DNA of 55,505 bases from CAZEAP01 sp964510315 (GCA_964510315.1 CAZEAP010000024.1:1-55505); one strand, 5' to 3'; counted from the first letter of the stretch, positions 34,311 to 43,263 are shown. A program made the numbers and translations. The notes: generated from the letters alone by a model not told the origin.

Positions 34311-36130
34311 GCGCCGGTCTCGCTCCTTGCCGCCGCCCGGTTCGGGCCGAAACCGGCGCGAATCCAGCGGTTGACGGCGGGCGCGGTGAATTCCGGCCGC
34401 CAGGTGCGCCTGCTCTGCCTGCGCGCCACCGCGATGAACGCGGCGATCGTCGGCTCGCCGCCGAGCCAATTCATGTAAGTCTCGATGCTCCGGTCGGGAT
34501 CGGCGAACTCGACTTTCCGGCGCCGTGCGGCGCGTTCGCCCGATCGGCGCACCCATTCATCGAAACTGAGGGACTCATCCCCCACCCGGAACCATCGGTC
34601 CGGCTCGGCGCCGCTCCAGTACGTATTCCCGCGGAACGTCACGCCCCCGCCCGAGCCGTCGGCGGTAACCAGCCGCGACGTAAGGCCGGGGAACTGAAGG
34701 AGGTTCTCCGCGATGATGACGCCCCGGAAGCGCCGATGTCCCCCGATGATGATGGCGCCCCCGCAGTTTCTGAGGCCGTGGAAAAGGTTGTGGTGAACGG
34801 AGACGTTCCGCACGTGGACCTGCCGGCTGCCCGACTCCCGGCCGGCCCGCAGCATCAGACCGCGTACGTTTCGGATCTCCCCGCGCGGCTGATGCAGGAA
34901 CAGATTCCGGGCGATGCGGCCACCGTCCCAGTCCGTGGCGCCGATGTACCAGGCCAGCCGCCGACCCGTGGGACGGGAACGCCCCAGGTCCAGCATGACG
35001 TTGTCGGTCACGCGGCAGTCCGCCCAGCGCAGCGGGCCGGACCGGTTGCCGCCCATGCTGATGCCGATCTCACCGTCCACGTAGAGGTTGTTCCGGACCA
35101 CCAGGTTCCGCACGCTGCCGGGACCCTGGTTGGCGGTGAACTTGTTGCCGATGCTGGCGGCCCGGAGGAACACGTTGTTCCGGAAGATCGTGCTGTACAT
35201 CCCCGTGCAGTAGGTGTTGTGGCTCAATGGGTTGGCGCGGCCGGGTTTCCCCTTGTTCTCCGGAACTCGTTGATGCAACCAGCCGTTGTGATCGAAGATG
35301 CACTCCTCCAGCAGCACGGACGCGTATGCCCCCCACATGCCCATGGTGTGGCCCGCGGGCGGGTACCTGTCCAGAACGACGTTTCGGCGGAGCACGACGT
35401 TGGTCATCGGCGTCCTCCACCCGCGCACGTAGAGCCCCCCGAAGCGGATCAGGCAGTTCTCCACCAGCACGTTCCGGGTTTCCCTGTCGGCGCCGCTGTT
35501 GACCCGGATCCGCATCTTGGCCATGCCGCGTGTGACCTTCTCCGCGGTGTCCACGCCGTAATCCGGAGCATTCGGGTCCAGGAAACTGCAGTACAGCACC
35601 AGGTCCCGTAGCACGGCGTGCCGCTCGCCGTCGTTGGGGCTGCCGAACGATACTCCTCCGTTCCGCCCGCGGATGACCGGGCGTGCGGGAGCAGCGCCCC
35701 AGGCACAGACGACCGACGGTTCGGTCTTCGACCTCCCGGAGCGGACGGCGATGTGGGCGTTCCGCCAGGTGTCGCCCCGTTTGAGCAGCACCCAGTCGGG
35801 CTCGCCGTCGCGGGCCTTCTCCATGGCTGCGCCGATGGTCTTGAAGGGACGCAGCGGACCGACGGGCCTCGTCGGGTCACGCCCGACGGTCGGGTCCCCG
35901 GGAGCGTAGACCCGCGCCCTCGCGTCATTCCCCACGCTGCTGCTGACGTAGATCAGCCGCGAATCGGCGGCGGGGCGCACGACGGTCCACCCGCGCCGGT
36001 CCAGGGGCAGCCAGCGCTCCGGCATGGGCCATTCCCCCGGCGGGGACCACTTCCCGGCGGCGGTCGCCCCGGCCAGCATGGAGAACATCAGCACCAGAGA
36101 AAGCCTCCACGGCAGAGATGACCATTTCAT
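34220..36130 (-). CDS. Exported right-handed beta-helix protein
   Basis: A 636-residue exported protein. A signal peptide (~1-25) is followed by YVSSSVGNDARARVYAPGDPT and PFKTIGAAMEKARDGEPDWVLLKRGDTWR, the usual opening of pectate-lyase-like PVC proteins. Parallel beta-helix coils follow (~150-500), with repeated 'VLRRNVVLD', 'IFRNNVFLR', 'VVRNNLYVD' rungs. These proteins bind or cleave acidic polysaccharides; no catalytic Arg or Lys can be assigned. GGGAGGGAAC precedes the ATG. The last ~45 residues are low-complexity and are encoded opposite the MATE gene, so they may be a tail gained by loss of an earlier stop. Confidence 0.82.
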   Translation of the reverse strand: MKWSSLPWRLSLVLMFSMLAGATAAGKWSPPGEWPMPERWLPLDRRGWTVVRPAADSRLIYVSSSVGNDARARVYAPGDPTVGRDPTRPVGPLRPFKTIGAAMEKARDGEPDWVLLKRGDTWRNAHIAVRSGRSKTEPSVVCAWGAAPARPVIRGRNGGVSFGSPNDGERHAVLRDLVLYCSFLDPNAPDYGVDTAEKVTRGMAKMRIRVNSGADRETRNVLVENCLIRFGGLYVRGWRTPMTNVVLRRNVVLDRYPPAGHTMGMWGAYASVLLEECIFDHNGWLHQRVPENKGKPGRANPLSHNTYCTGMYSTIFRNNVFLRAASIGNKFTANQGPGSVRNLVVRNNLYVDGEIGISMGGNRSGPLRWADCRVTDNVMLDLGRSRPTGRRLAWYIGATDWDGGRIARNLFLHQPRGEIRNVRGLMLRAGRESGSRQVHVRNVSVHHNLFHGLRNCGGAIIIGGHRRFRGVIIAENLLQFPGLTSRLVTADGSGGGVTFRGNTYWSGAEPDRWFRVGDESLSFDEWVRRSGERAARRRKVEFADPDRSIETYMNWLGGEPTIAAFIAVARRQSRRTWRPEFTAPAVNRWIRAGFGPNRAAARSETGAHSEAAGPVAGVWPSLRAISAPTLFQRPRP

Positions 36131-36439
36131 GAAGTTCCCTCCCTGGAAATGCAGGCCGGGCTACGCGCCGCGCTTTCGGAAGCCCCGTTCCGAGGGGTCG
36201 CAGGCAGTGTAGGCGAGCAACCGGCCCATTCAAGTTGATTCCGCCTTTGCGCCGGGCAGAGGAGGCCGCCCGCTCGCTCGCCGGGACCGGTGGCTTTGCC
36301 GTTGGCCGCCGGCGAAGCCCGCCCTGACCTCGCAATGACGGTTGCAGACGGGCCAGCCGGCTCCCTATGCTGGAGGGTACCGGACTTTAAAGGCCGGCGT
36401 TGTGACCGCCGGCCCTGAATTAGCGGAAAGGCACGACAC
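36131..36439. other. 309-base stretch without a gene
   Basis: This is the divergent region between the beta-helix gene and the DUF4833 lipoprotein gene. It contains CTCGCAATGACGG near 36330, typical of dispersed intergenic repeats, and ACCGGACTTTAAAGGCCGG near 36379. I see no convincing promoter or RNA gene. Confidence 0.45.
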
Positions 36440-37051
36440 ATGCCGAAAGCAACAGCACTTCTGGTGGCGCTTACGTTTCTGGTTGTCGTTGGCTGCAGCG
36501 GATCGAAGGAGACCACCATCGCAGAGGCCGGCAGCGAACCTCCGGCCGATGCGACGTTCGCCCCCGCCCCGTCGGCCACGTCCGAACCCGGAACGCGGCA
36601 CCTGTTCCTGATCGAGCGCAGCAAGAACGCCAACATCGTCCGGTATGACGCCCGGTTGACGGCCGAGGGGGAGTTGGACCCGAAGGAGCCGGTGACCGCC
36701 TATTGGGTCCTGCACGCCGAGGACGGGCGCCGTGAGGAACTCAATTGGGTCCAGAGGCAGAAGGCGTACGGATTCAGCATCAAGCCGGCTCCCTCGGGCG
36801 ATGGCTACGTAATGAGTCTGGTGCCGCTGCCCGAACGGAAGATCACGGTGAGGAAGGTGGAGGGAGGCGTCCGTGCCGAGATGCTCATCAACGGCCGCCG
36901 GTCGGTGCTCGAGAAGGTCTACATCCAGTCCTCACCCGGCCTGTTGTTGCCGAAGGTACACTACCTCCGGGTTTTCGGGACGGACCTCGAAACCGGCGAG
37001 GAACGGGCCGAGAAGATCGTTCCAGGCGCCCACACCACTGACCGGTCGTAG
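36440..37051 (+). CDS. DUF4833 lipoprotein
   Basis: A 203-residue lipoprotein (lipobox VVVGC, C19) with a Pro/Ala linker to ~50 and a beta-rich DUF4833-type domain after that. The domain starts RHLFLIERSKNANIVRYDAR, continues PVTAYWVLHAEDGRREELNWVQ and KAYGFSIKP, and ends LPKVHYLRVFGTDLETGEE. The family occurs in Gram-negative envelopes, function unknown. AAAGG lies before the ATG. It stands alone, with a broken gene on the opposite strand just downstream. Confidence 0.8.
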   Translation: MPKATALLVALTFLVVVGCSGSKETTIAEAGSEPPADATFAPAPSATSEPGTRHLFLIERSKNANIVRYDARLTAEGELDPKEPVTAYWVLHAEDGRREELNWVQRQKAYGFSIKPAPSGDGYVMSLVPLPERKITVRKVEGGVRAEMLINGRRSVLEKVYIQSSPGLLLPKVHYLRVFGTDLETGEERAEKIVPGAHTTDRS

Positions 37052-37089
37052 TCGGCTCGGCTTGATGCCGCCGCGCGCGCAGAATGACC

Positions 37090-37428
37090 CGACCTGCAGC
37101 GGCGGCTCACCCCGGGGCGGCCATGTCGGCCGTCTGCGCGTTCAGCTCGCCTGTCTTCTCTCCCCCACCAGGACGATCCCGAGCGCCCCGCAGACGCCCA
37201 GGCAGTCCCCCATACGCTCCTGCGGGGCCGAGGCCCACCCTCCGCCGGGCATGTTCCCGCAGGAACCCCGCCCGGGGGAAAACCCTCCGCATCGCCGTAG
37301 CCGCAGACCACGTCCCACCCCGCCGTGGCGAAGGCGTGCCAGACGATCACGGCGCGGCCGGCATCCACCTCCTCTTTTACCCGCGCCACCAACTCCGGCA
37401 GACAGCCGAGGAGTACCCTCGCATCCAT
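37090..37428 (-). pseudogene. Frameshifted gene remnant with intact start
   Basis: The start is intact, with GGGAGAGG before ATG 37428. About 38 codons read as sound protein (ARVLLGCLPELVARVKEEVDA, AVIVWHAFATAGWDVVCGYG). The frame then turns into Arg/Gly-rich nonsense, while a neighbouring frame continues with GIVLVGEKTGELNAQ to a stop near 37107. The opening resembles proteins with a peptidase-C39-like or 'butirosin BtrH-like' N-terminus, which I cannot confirm. At least one frameshift has occurred. Confidence 0.5.
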
Positions 37429-37592
37429 ATGCCTCTCCCGGGGTTCCGTACGGCGGTCACAGCACAAGCCGCGGCACGGTACACCGACTGGTCGAACCTG
37501 GCAACTCGGCCCCGCTGTGCAGCCGTCGAGGCGGCGAAGCCCGCCGAATGCTTTTACACAACACTCTTGACCGCATCACCTCCGTCGACTGC

Positions 37593-37621
37593 TTTACTCC
37601 TGCGGATGGTTGCCCTATAAT
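37593..37621 (+). promoter_or_regulatory. Promoter of the pseudokinase/PP2C pair
   Basis: TTTACT (37593-37598) and a perfect TATAAT (37616-37621) are 17 bases apart. The start of transcription would be near 37628, giving a leader of about 54 bases. Confidence 0.6.
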
Positions 37622-37681
37622 CCGAACGTTATACAGCGCACGCCGCCGTAGCGACCTGCCGGACTCAGACCCGAGGATTCG

Positions 37682-38734
37682 ATGGCCAAAGCCGGCCAAC
37701 CGTGGAAGCCGGACACCCTTCTGGGCAACCGCTACAGAATCGAGGAGTGCGTGCGAAGATCGGCGACCGGATGCCTCTACAGCGTGACGGACGTTATCGA
37801 AGGCGAGGCCGCCCTGGTGATGGGACCCGGCCCCAGAATCTCCGCCGGCGACGGCAGCCACAAGTGGTTCGCCGACTACTGCCAGGGCATCCTGTCGGTG
37901 TCGCCCCACCGCAACCTGCTGGCCCCCCTGCGTGCGGACGCCCACCTGGGGTATCCCTTTGTGGTCTTCTCCGGGACCGTGGACACGTTCTGGGACAGGA
38001 TGATCGGCGACGGTTCTCTCTCGAGGCTCCCCGACATGTTGCGGACGGCGCTGCAGGTTGCCCAGGGCCTTGCCTGGCTCCACAGTTTGGGCCGCCTGCA
38101 CTATAATCTCAAGCCGGCCAATGTGCTGGTCGACGAAGAAGGCGTCTTCAAGCTGTGGAAATACGGGGCGGCCGGCGCGAAGAGCCGCTGCTACGCCTCT
38201 CCCGAGCAACTGGGCGGCGAGGCGGCCCTGACACCCGCCACCGACGTGTGGTCCTGGGCCGTCAGTGTCCTGCACATGTTTGTGGGGAAGGTGGCCTGGA
38301 GGGCGGGGACCGAGGCTCCCGTGGTTCTGGAGCGTTACAAGCGCAAGGGGCCCGCGCGCCGCGGCCTCGCGCTGATGCCCGGGAACCTGGACCGAGTGCT
38401 GGCCCGGTGCCTGCGGGCGGACCCCGCGGAGCGCCCCGCCGAGACCGAGGAGGTCGTTGCCGAGGTGCGCGCCATACTTCGGGCCCTGGATCGTCCGGAG
38501 CGGGCGGTCGAGGAGTCTGTCGGCGAGAAGGCGGAGCCGGTGAAGAAGGAAGAACTCTCGGTGCAGCAGATCATCGAAGTCCTCGAGGAGGAGCAGACAG
38601 AGACTCCCCGCGAGGAGGCCGCCCCACAGGCCGGGCGGCCTGCGGCGGAAGATGAGCCGGTTCGGGGCAGGAAATTCGATCCCGACCGGCGCCCCCCCTC
38701 CGGCGGCCGCAGATGGAGGTTTCGGCACGACTGA
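37682..38734 (+). CDS. Ser/Thr pseudokinase-like protein
   Basis: A 350-residue protein with a kinase fold at ~15-265 and an acidic, Pro-rich tail. The fold is clear from LRTALQVAQGLAWLHSLGRLH, LKPANVLVDEEGVFKLW, YASPEQLGG, ATDVWSWAVSVLHMFVG and LARCLRADPAERP. Key residues are lost: HRD reads H140-Y141-N142, so the catalytic base is Asn. The DFG position reads K160-Y161-G162. The VAIK Lys is missing near 43-47, and the Gly loop is broken. Phosphotransfer is not expected. The gene overlaps a PP2C phosphatase gene by 22 bases, suggesting that the pseudokinase scaffolds or regulates it. No membrane segment is present. Confidence 0.85.
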   Translation: MAKAGQPWKPDTLLGNRYRIEECVRRSATGCLYSVTDVIEGEAALVMGPGPRISAGDGSHKWFADYCQGILSVSPHRNLLAPLRADAHLGYPFVVFSGTVDTFWDRMIGDGSLSRLPDMLRTALQVAQGLAWLHSLGRLHYNLKPANVLVDEEGVFKLWKYGAAGAKSRCYASPEQLGGEAALTPATDVWSWAVSVLHMFVGKVAWRAGTEAPVVLERYKRKGPARRGLALMPGNLDRVLARCLRADPAERPAETEEVVAEVRAILRALDRPERAVEESVGEKAEPVKKEELSVQQIIEVLEEEQTETPREEAAPQAGRPAAEDEPVRGRKFDPDRRPPSGGRRWRFRHD

Positions 38735-39555
38735 TCCGGCCCACGGACGTTCTCTACCGGGCGGAGGCAAAGCAAGCGGTGGAAAATCCCAGAGAATCCG
38801 TGCAGAAGCAGGCCTCAGGGCTGCACGCGGCCTGGGTGAGCGACGTGGGAGCCGTCCGACACAGCAACCAGGACCGCTGCCTGGCGGCGCCTGAGCGGGG
38901 GCTGTTTATCATTTCGGACGGGATGGGCGGCGAGCACGCGGGCAACCGGGCATCTGAACTGGTGGTGGAATCCCTGCCGGAGCTTCTGGAACGCCACCTC
39001 GGGGCCGGGGGGGGCCTTAGCCCCCAAGAGGTGGAGCGCGCCCTCAAGGATGCCACCCTTGAGTTGAACCAGTTGGTTAAGCAGGCCAGTTCCCGGCTGA
39101 AAGGGCCCCGGAAGATGGGCGCTACACTTGCGATGGCGCTGGCCCGGGGAGACCGTCTGCACGTGGCTCACATGGGGGACAGCCGGGGTTATCTGTTCGG
39201 GGAGGGCGGGCTTCGCTGCCTGACCCGGGACCATTCGGTCGTAGCCATCCTGGTGCGCCGGGGAGCGATAAGCCCCGAACAGGCCAGGTCTCACCCCATG
39301 CGTGGTCGCCTCTCCCGTTACGTGGGCGTGGGCGGCGAAACCGCCGCCGACGTCACCTCCCTCCGATGGCAGAGAGGGGACCGGCTGCTGCTGTGCACCG
39401 ACGGGCTGACCGATGTGGTAGAGGACGAGGAGATAGCCCGCACGTTGGCCGAGAATCCGGACCCCCTGGCCGCTTGCAACGCCCTGGCCGACGCCGGGCG
39501 GAGGCCGGCCGGCCGCGACAACGTGACCGTGCTGCTGGTTGAGAAGTCGGAGTGA
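38713..39555 (+). CDS. PP2C-type Ser/Thr phosphatase
   Basis: A 280-residue PPM-family protein phosphatase with all metal-binding motifs: NQD at 52-54, FIISDGMGG with D69, GDSRGYLF, LTRDHSVV, LLLCTDGLTDVV and GRDNVTVLL. The domain begins at about residue 38; the preceding residues are weak in conservation, and GTG 38779 or 38800 are possible later starts since the ATG at 38713 lacks a good ribosome site. It removes phosphate from Ser/Thr on partner proteins. Its gene overlaps that of a catalytically dead kinase-like protein, so the kinase it opposes must be encoded elsewhere. Confidence 0.92.
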   Translation: MEVSARLIRPTDVLYRAEAKQAVENPRESVQKQASGLHAAWVSDVGAVRHSNQDRCLAAPERGLFIISDGMGGEHAGNRASELVVESLPELLERHLGAGGGLSPQEVERALKDATLELNQLVKQASSRLKGPRKMGATLAMALARGDRLHVAHMGDSRGYLFGEGGLRCLTRDHSVVAILVRRGAISPEQARSHPMRGRLSRYVGVGGETAADVTSLRWQRGDRLLLCTDGLTDVVEDEEIARTLAENPDPLAACNALADAGRRPAGRDNVTVLLVEKSE

Positions 39556-39577
39556 GAGCCGCCGGAGCCGCTGGGGG

Positions 39578-41116
39578 TCAGGGCAGGGAAGGATTCTCCA
39601 CCGAGGAATAGTCGGTCCGGGAGTTGAAGAAAGCGTCCGGCGAGATCGGCCCCCACGTGCCGGGCCGGTAGTTGGGGAAGTCGGGGGCTTCCTGTTGCTG
39701 CCAGGCGTCCAGGATGCCCGTGGCGAACTCCCAGGCGAGTTCGACCTCGTCCCGTCGGGCAAACAGCCCCGAGTCGCCCGCCAGAACCGCCAGCAGCAGC
39801 CGCTCGTAGGCCTCCGGGCTCTCCGCGGGGTAGGCGGTGCTGTAGGGGAAATCCATCTGCACCTTGGAGAGTTCCATCCGAAGGCCGGGACGCTTGCTGA
39901 TGAAGCTGAGGGCCACGCCTTCGTCCGGCTGGATGCGGAGGGTCAGGCGGTTGGGACTGAGTTCCAGACCTTCCTCGGCGCGGAACAGGACCCTCGGAAC
40001 CTCCGCAAACTCCAGGGAAACTTCGGTCAGTTTCTCTGGCAGACGCTTCCCCGCGCACAGGTACACGGGCACCCCCGCCCAGCGCCAGTTGTCGATGTAG
40101 GTGCGGATGCCCACGAACGTCTCCGTATCGGAGTCCTCCTCCACACCCTCCTCCCCGCGGTAGGCGCGGACCTTCTCGCCGTCCAGAGTCCCCGCCGCGT
40201 ACTGTCCCCGGATGACCGACCGCCGCACCTGCTCCCCTTCGAGGCGCCGCAGGCAGCGGAGAACCTTCACTTTCTCATCCCGCAGGGCGTCGGCATCCAG
40301 GGAGACCGGAGGCTCCATGGTCACCAGCGTCAATAGCTGCAGCACGTGGTTCTGGAGGATATCCCTGAGGATACCGGTCTGGTCGAAGTAGCCCCCCCGC
40401 TGTTCGACGCCCATCGACTCGGCCACGGTTACCCGGATCCAACTGACGGCGTCGGAGTGCCAGACGTGCTCGAAGATGCCGTTGGCAAACCGCAGGACGC
40501 TGATGTTCTGCACCGTCTCCTTGCCCAGGTAGTGGTCCATGCGAAAGACCTGGGATTCCACCAGCAGGCTGTCGATTACGTTGTTCAGCTCCCTGGCCGA
40601 TTCCAGGTCCCTTCCGAAGGGCTTCTCGAAGACCACCCGGTGGTAGCAGGGCTCCTCCTCCAGGCAGCGGGGGCCGCGCTCCAAGTTGCCCGATGCGTTC
40701 AGGGCGCGCAGGATGGGGATCACCACGGTCGGCGGCACCGAGAGATAGTAGACCCGGTTGCCTTCCGTGCCGAACTGCTCGTCCAGTTCCCCAAGCCGCT
40801 TCCCCAGCCTGCGGTGGTCGTCCTCCGCGTCGTAGCCCCCCTGCTGGTAGAACAACCGGGGCGCCAGATCGTCCCACACTTCGTTTTCGAGGGGCCGGCT
40901 GCGCGAGAACTCCGAGACGTTCTCCCGCAGATACCCGCGGAACTCCTCGTCGGACATTTCCGTTCGCCCGTATCCCACCACGACCGTGTTCTCCGGCAGG
41001 AGGCCCTCACGGGCGAGATTGTAGAGGGCGGGGCCGAGCTTGCGGCGAGTCAGGTCACCGCTGGCCCCGAAGATCACCACGATGCCTTCTTCCGGCTGGC
41101 GCAGTTCTGTATTCAT
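39578..41116 (-). CDS. zwf: Glucose-6-phosphate 1-dehydrogenase
   Basis: A 512-residue enzyme that oxidises glucose 6-phosphate to 6-phosphogluconolactone with NAD(P)+, entering the pentose phosphate or Entner-Doudoroff route. The cofactor-binding motif GASGDLTRRKL lies at 17-27 and the active-site RMDHYLGKE at 192-200. Typical length. ATG 41116 is chosen; the frame extends 19 codons upstream without support. It is not followed by pgl or gnd here and converges with the PP2C gene with a 22-base gap. Confidence 0.95.
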   Translation of the reverse strand: MNTELRQPEEGIVVIFGASGDLTRRKLGPALYNLAREGLLPENTVVVGYGRTEMSDEEFRGYLRENVSEFSRSRPLENEVWDDLAPRLFYQQGGYDAEDDHRRLGKRLGELDEQFGTEGNRVYYLSVPPTVVIPILRALNASGNLERGPRCLEEEPCYHRVVFEKPFGRDLESARELNNVIDSLLVESQVFRMDHYLGKETVQNISVLRFANGIFEHVWHSDAVSWIRVTVAESMGVEQRGGYFDQTGILRDILQNHVLQLLTLVTMEPPVSLDADALRDEKVKVLRCLRRLEGEQVRRSVIRGQYAAGTLDGEKVRAYRGEEGVEEDSDTETFVGIRTYIDNWRWAGVPVYLCAGKRLPEKLTEVSLEFAEVPRVLFRAEEGLELSPNRLTLRIQPDEGVALSFISKRPGLRMELSKVQMDFPYSTAYPAESPEAYERLLLAVLAGDSGLFARRDEVELAWEFATGILDAWQQQEAPDFPNYRPGTWGPISPDAFFNSRTDYSSVENPSLP

Positions 41117-41149
41117 GTCGTTTTCCCCCTGAGGTGTGCCCCGAACTGC

Positions 41150-41178
41150 ATGGTAAGCTTCGGAGTGCCCCAAGTCCA
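41150..41178 (-). promoter_or_regulatory. Promoter candidate of zwf
   Basis: TGGACT (41173-41178) and TACCAT (41150-41155) on the minus strand are 17 bases apart, four matches each. It would give a leader of about 27 bases. Confidence 0.35.
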
Positions 41179-41269
41179 GCGGCAGGGAGGGGATGAACGT
41201 GCTCCCCCGCGGGCAGTATGATCATCCTGGCGTGCCGGGAGCGGCTGCGGCGGGGTCTTCTACGGAAGG

Positions 41270-42562
41270 TCACGCGTCGATGCCGTATCTGCGGACCTTC
41301 CTCAGCAGCGTCCGGTAGCTCACCCCCAGCCTGTCAGCGGCCTCGGACTTGTTGTAGGCGGTGGCCTCCAGAGCGCGCACCACGGCCCGGCGTTCGGCCC
41401 TCTCGGTGGCCCTTTCCCTTGCCTCCCTGAGGGACTCCACGACGGGCTCGGACGGCCGGGCGGATTCCTCGGCGGCGGGGGTTTGCGGCGAGGAGGGCAC
41501 TTCGGCGCCCTCCTCGGGCGGCTGGATGCTGCCGGTCAGCACGCCGTATTTGATGCAGTTGGAAAGTTCCCGCACGTTGCCCGGCCAGGAGTAGGATTGC
41601 AGGAGCTTCATCGTTTCACTGCGGAGGGGTTCGTACTGTTTGCCGAACTCGGCGCAATACCTTCGGAGGAAATAGTCCACCAGGAGGGGGATGTCGCGCT
41701 TGCGGTCGCGGAGAGGCGGAAGATAGATAGGGGCCTCATTCAGCCGGTGGTAGAGGTCCTGGCGGAAGTCCCCCTCTCGCATCAGCCGGCGCAGGTCTTC
41801 GTTGGTGATGGCGATGATTCTCGTGTGGACCTCCACTTCCTGGGAGCTGCCCACGGGCATGAACCTCTTCTGCTCGATAGCCTGGAGGAGCTTCGCCTGG
41901 GTGGAAGGAGGTACGGCGGATATCTCGTCCAGCAGAAGCGTGCCCTCGCTGGCCAGCCGGAACAGGCCGGGGCGTGCCGTTCTGGCATCGGTGAAGGCGC
42001 CCTTCTCGTGGCCGAACAGCTCGCTCTCGAAGAGCGAAGCCGGAATGGAGGGACAATTCACCCGCACGAAAGTCTGGCTTGCGCGGGAGGAGTAGCGATG
42101 GATCAGCTCCGCCAGCACATTCTTGCCGGTGCCGGTTTCCCCCTGGATCAGCACGTTCAAATCCCGGTCCGCGATGGCCAGCAACCTCCGCTTGACCTCT
42201 TGCATGCGGGGATGCCGGCCCACCAGGTCGGGGGCCAGCAGGCAGGGGGGCGGTTCTCCCACCACCTCCACCGCGCAGAGGGTGCTCTCCCCTCTGTGGA
42301 GGCGCTGCACCCGGGCGCGGAAACGTGCCGACTTGCTCGGCTCGGTTTCGGTCGGTGCCCGCAGCTCCACATCCAACAATTCGCCCTGGGAGAACACGTC
42401 GATTTCCAGGCAACTGGCCAGTATTCCCCCGGGACCGATGTTGACTGATCGGCCCTGGGTCAGAGGGCGGGACTTCCCGCGTTCATAGAACCGCACCGGC
42501 AGCTCTATCTCGGCGCGCGGGAACTTACGCCTCTCGGCCTTCTCGTGGTTGTCCTCGGTCAA
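41270..42562 (-). CDS. PilZ-domain sigma54-dependent transcription activator
   Basis: A 430-residue enhancer-binding protein. The N-terminal PilZ-like domain (~8-105) has R12-x3-R16 and NIGPGG (41-46) in place of the (D/N)xSxxG motif. The AAA+ domain (~112-340) has Walker A GETGTGKN (141-148), Walker B LLLDEIS near 209-215 and GNVRELSN. The sigma54-contact loop reads GAFTDA (188-193) where GAFTGA is usual. A Fis-type helix-turn-helix closes the protein (NKSEAADRLGVSYRTLLRKV). There is no receiver domain, so c-di-GMP is the likely input. Start uncertain: TTG 42562 places the PilZ domain naturally; TTG 42607 is also in frame. A sigma54-type promoter lies at 43573. Confidence 0.88.
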   Translation of the reverse strand: MTEDNHEKAERRKFPRAEIELPVRFYERGKSRPLTQGRSVNIGPGGILASCLEIDVFSQGELLDVELRAPTETEPSKSARFRARVQRLHRGESTLCAVEVVGEPPPCLLAPDLVGRHPRMQEVKRRLLAIADRDLNVLIQGETGTGKNVLAELIHRYSSRASQTFVRVNCPSIPASLFESELFGHEKGAFTDARTARPGLFRLASEGTLLLDEISAVPPSTQAKLLQAIEQKRFMPVGSSQEVEVHTRIIAITNEDLRRLMREGDFRQDLYHRLNEAPIYLPPLRDRKRDIPLLVDYFLRRYCAEFGKQYEPLRSETMKLLQSYSWPGNVRELSNCIKYGVLTGSIQPPEEGAEVPSSPQTPAAEESARPSEPVVESLREARERATERAERRAVVRALEATAYNKSEAADRLGVSYRTLLRKVRRYGIDA

Positions 42563-42681
42563 TGTTAGGGACCCGGTTCCCCCTCGCGGTTGACAGACGC
42601 ACCTCAAGCTGGAGTGCGCACGTGCCGGCTCTACCGTGCTCGGAGCGTTGCCCCCGCACGGCGTGGCGAATCCACATTCTC

Positions 42682-42711
42682 ACTCTATGGCAGGCGGCCC
42701 GGTGTTGTCAA
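42682..42711 (-). promoter_or_regulatory. Promoter candidate of the PilZ-sigma54 activator
   Basis: A perfect TTGACA (42706-42711) is 18 bases from TAGAGT (42682-42687) on the minus strand. It lies between the activator gene and the stop of the GGDEF-like gene, so the activator can be made independently. Confidence 0.45.
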
Positions 42712-42756
42712 GATGTAGGCCCGGCAGATTCTCCCCCGTACCGTTGGGACCCGGGC

Positions 42757-43194
42757 TCAGGCGGCGAGCGCGGAGGCGACCCGCAGCAAGCCCCTCGGGT
42801 CGGTCTCATCGTCCGGATAGACGGCCACGCCCGACCGGACCTCTTCCAGGTCGGGCAGTAAGGTCAGCACACGCCGGAGGGCTACTTTGGCCCCTTCCGC
42901 GCTGGTTTCCGGCAGCACGGCGGCGATGCTGCAGCGCTCCTCGGCCTCCTCCGTCTGCGCGGCGGCTCTGCCTCTGAGCAGCTCCACGTGGTCGGTGTCC
43001 CGAAGCCGCCCCCGGATTCGATCGTATACGCCAGCGGGACGGTCGGCTCGGCAACTCACCAGTATCAGGCTGCAGAAATGGTTGTAGCGCAAGCAGCGTC
43101 GAGTTTCCTGTCGGAGCGTCCGCAGCAGGTCCTCGGCTTCACCCCCGCCCCCGTCCGGAGGTTCCGGAGCCCGTCTTGCCGACTCGGCGGTCAT
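42757..43194 (-). CDS. Degenerate GGDEF-like small protein
   Basis: A 145-residue protein whose sequence follows the GGDEF fold: helix LRQETRRCLRYNHFCSLILV (~27-46), then LRDTDHVELL at ~64-73. After that come CSIAAVLPETSAEGAKVALRRV (~88-109) and the closing GVAVYPDDETDPRGLLRVAS (~122-141), all in register with diguanylate cyclases. The GG(D/E)EF signature that should sit at ~74-80 is absent (RGRAAAQ). It should not make c-di-GMP but could bind nucleotide or a partner. GGGGAGGAG precedes the ATG. It lies between a PilZ-sigma54 activator and a TadG-like gene. Confidence 0.72.
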   Translation of the reverse strand: MTAESARRAPEPPDGGGGEAEDLLRTLRQETRRCLRYNHFCSLILVSCRADRPAGVYDRIRGRLRDTDHVELLRGRAAAQTEEAEERCSIAAVLPETSAEGAKVALRRVLTLLPDLEEVRSGVAVYPDDETDPRGLLRVASALAA

Positions 43195-43263
43195 GATGGT
43201 ACTCCTCCCCGATTCGCAGCGACCCTTAAGCGGCGAAGGTGGGTTCGCCGCCTTTGATGCCGC

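Noticed and set aside
32739..34556. 605-codon open frame on the minus strand
   Set aside because: It is antisense to the MATE transporter, whose helices and motifs are unambiguous.
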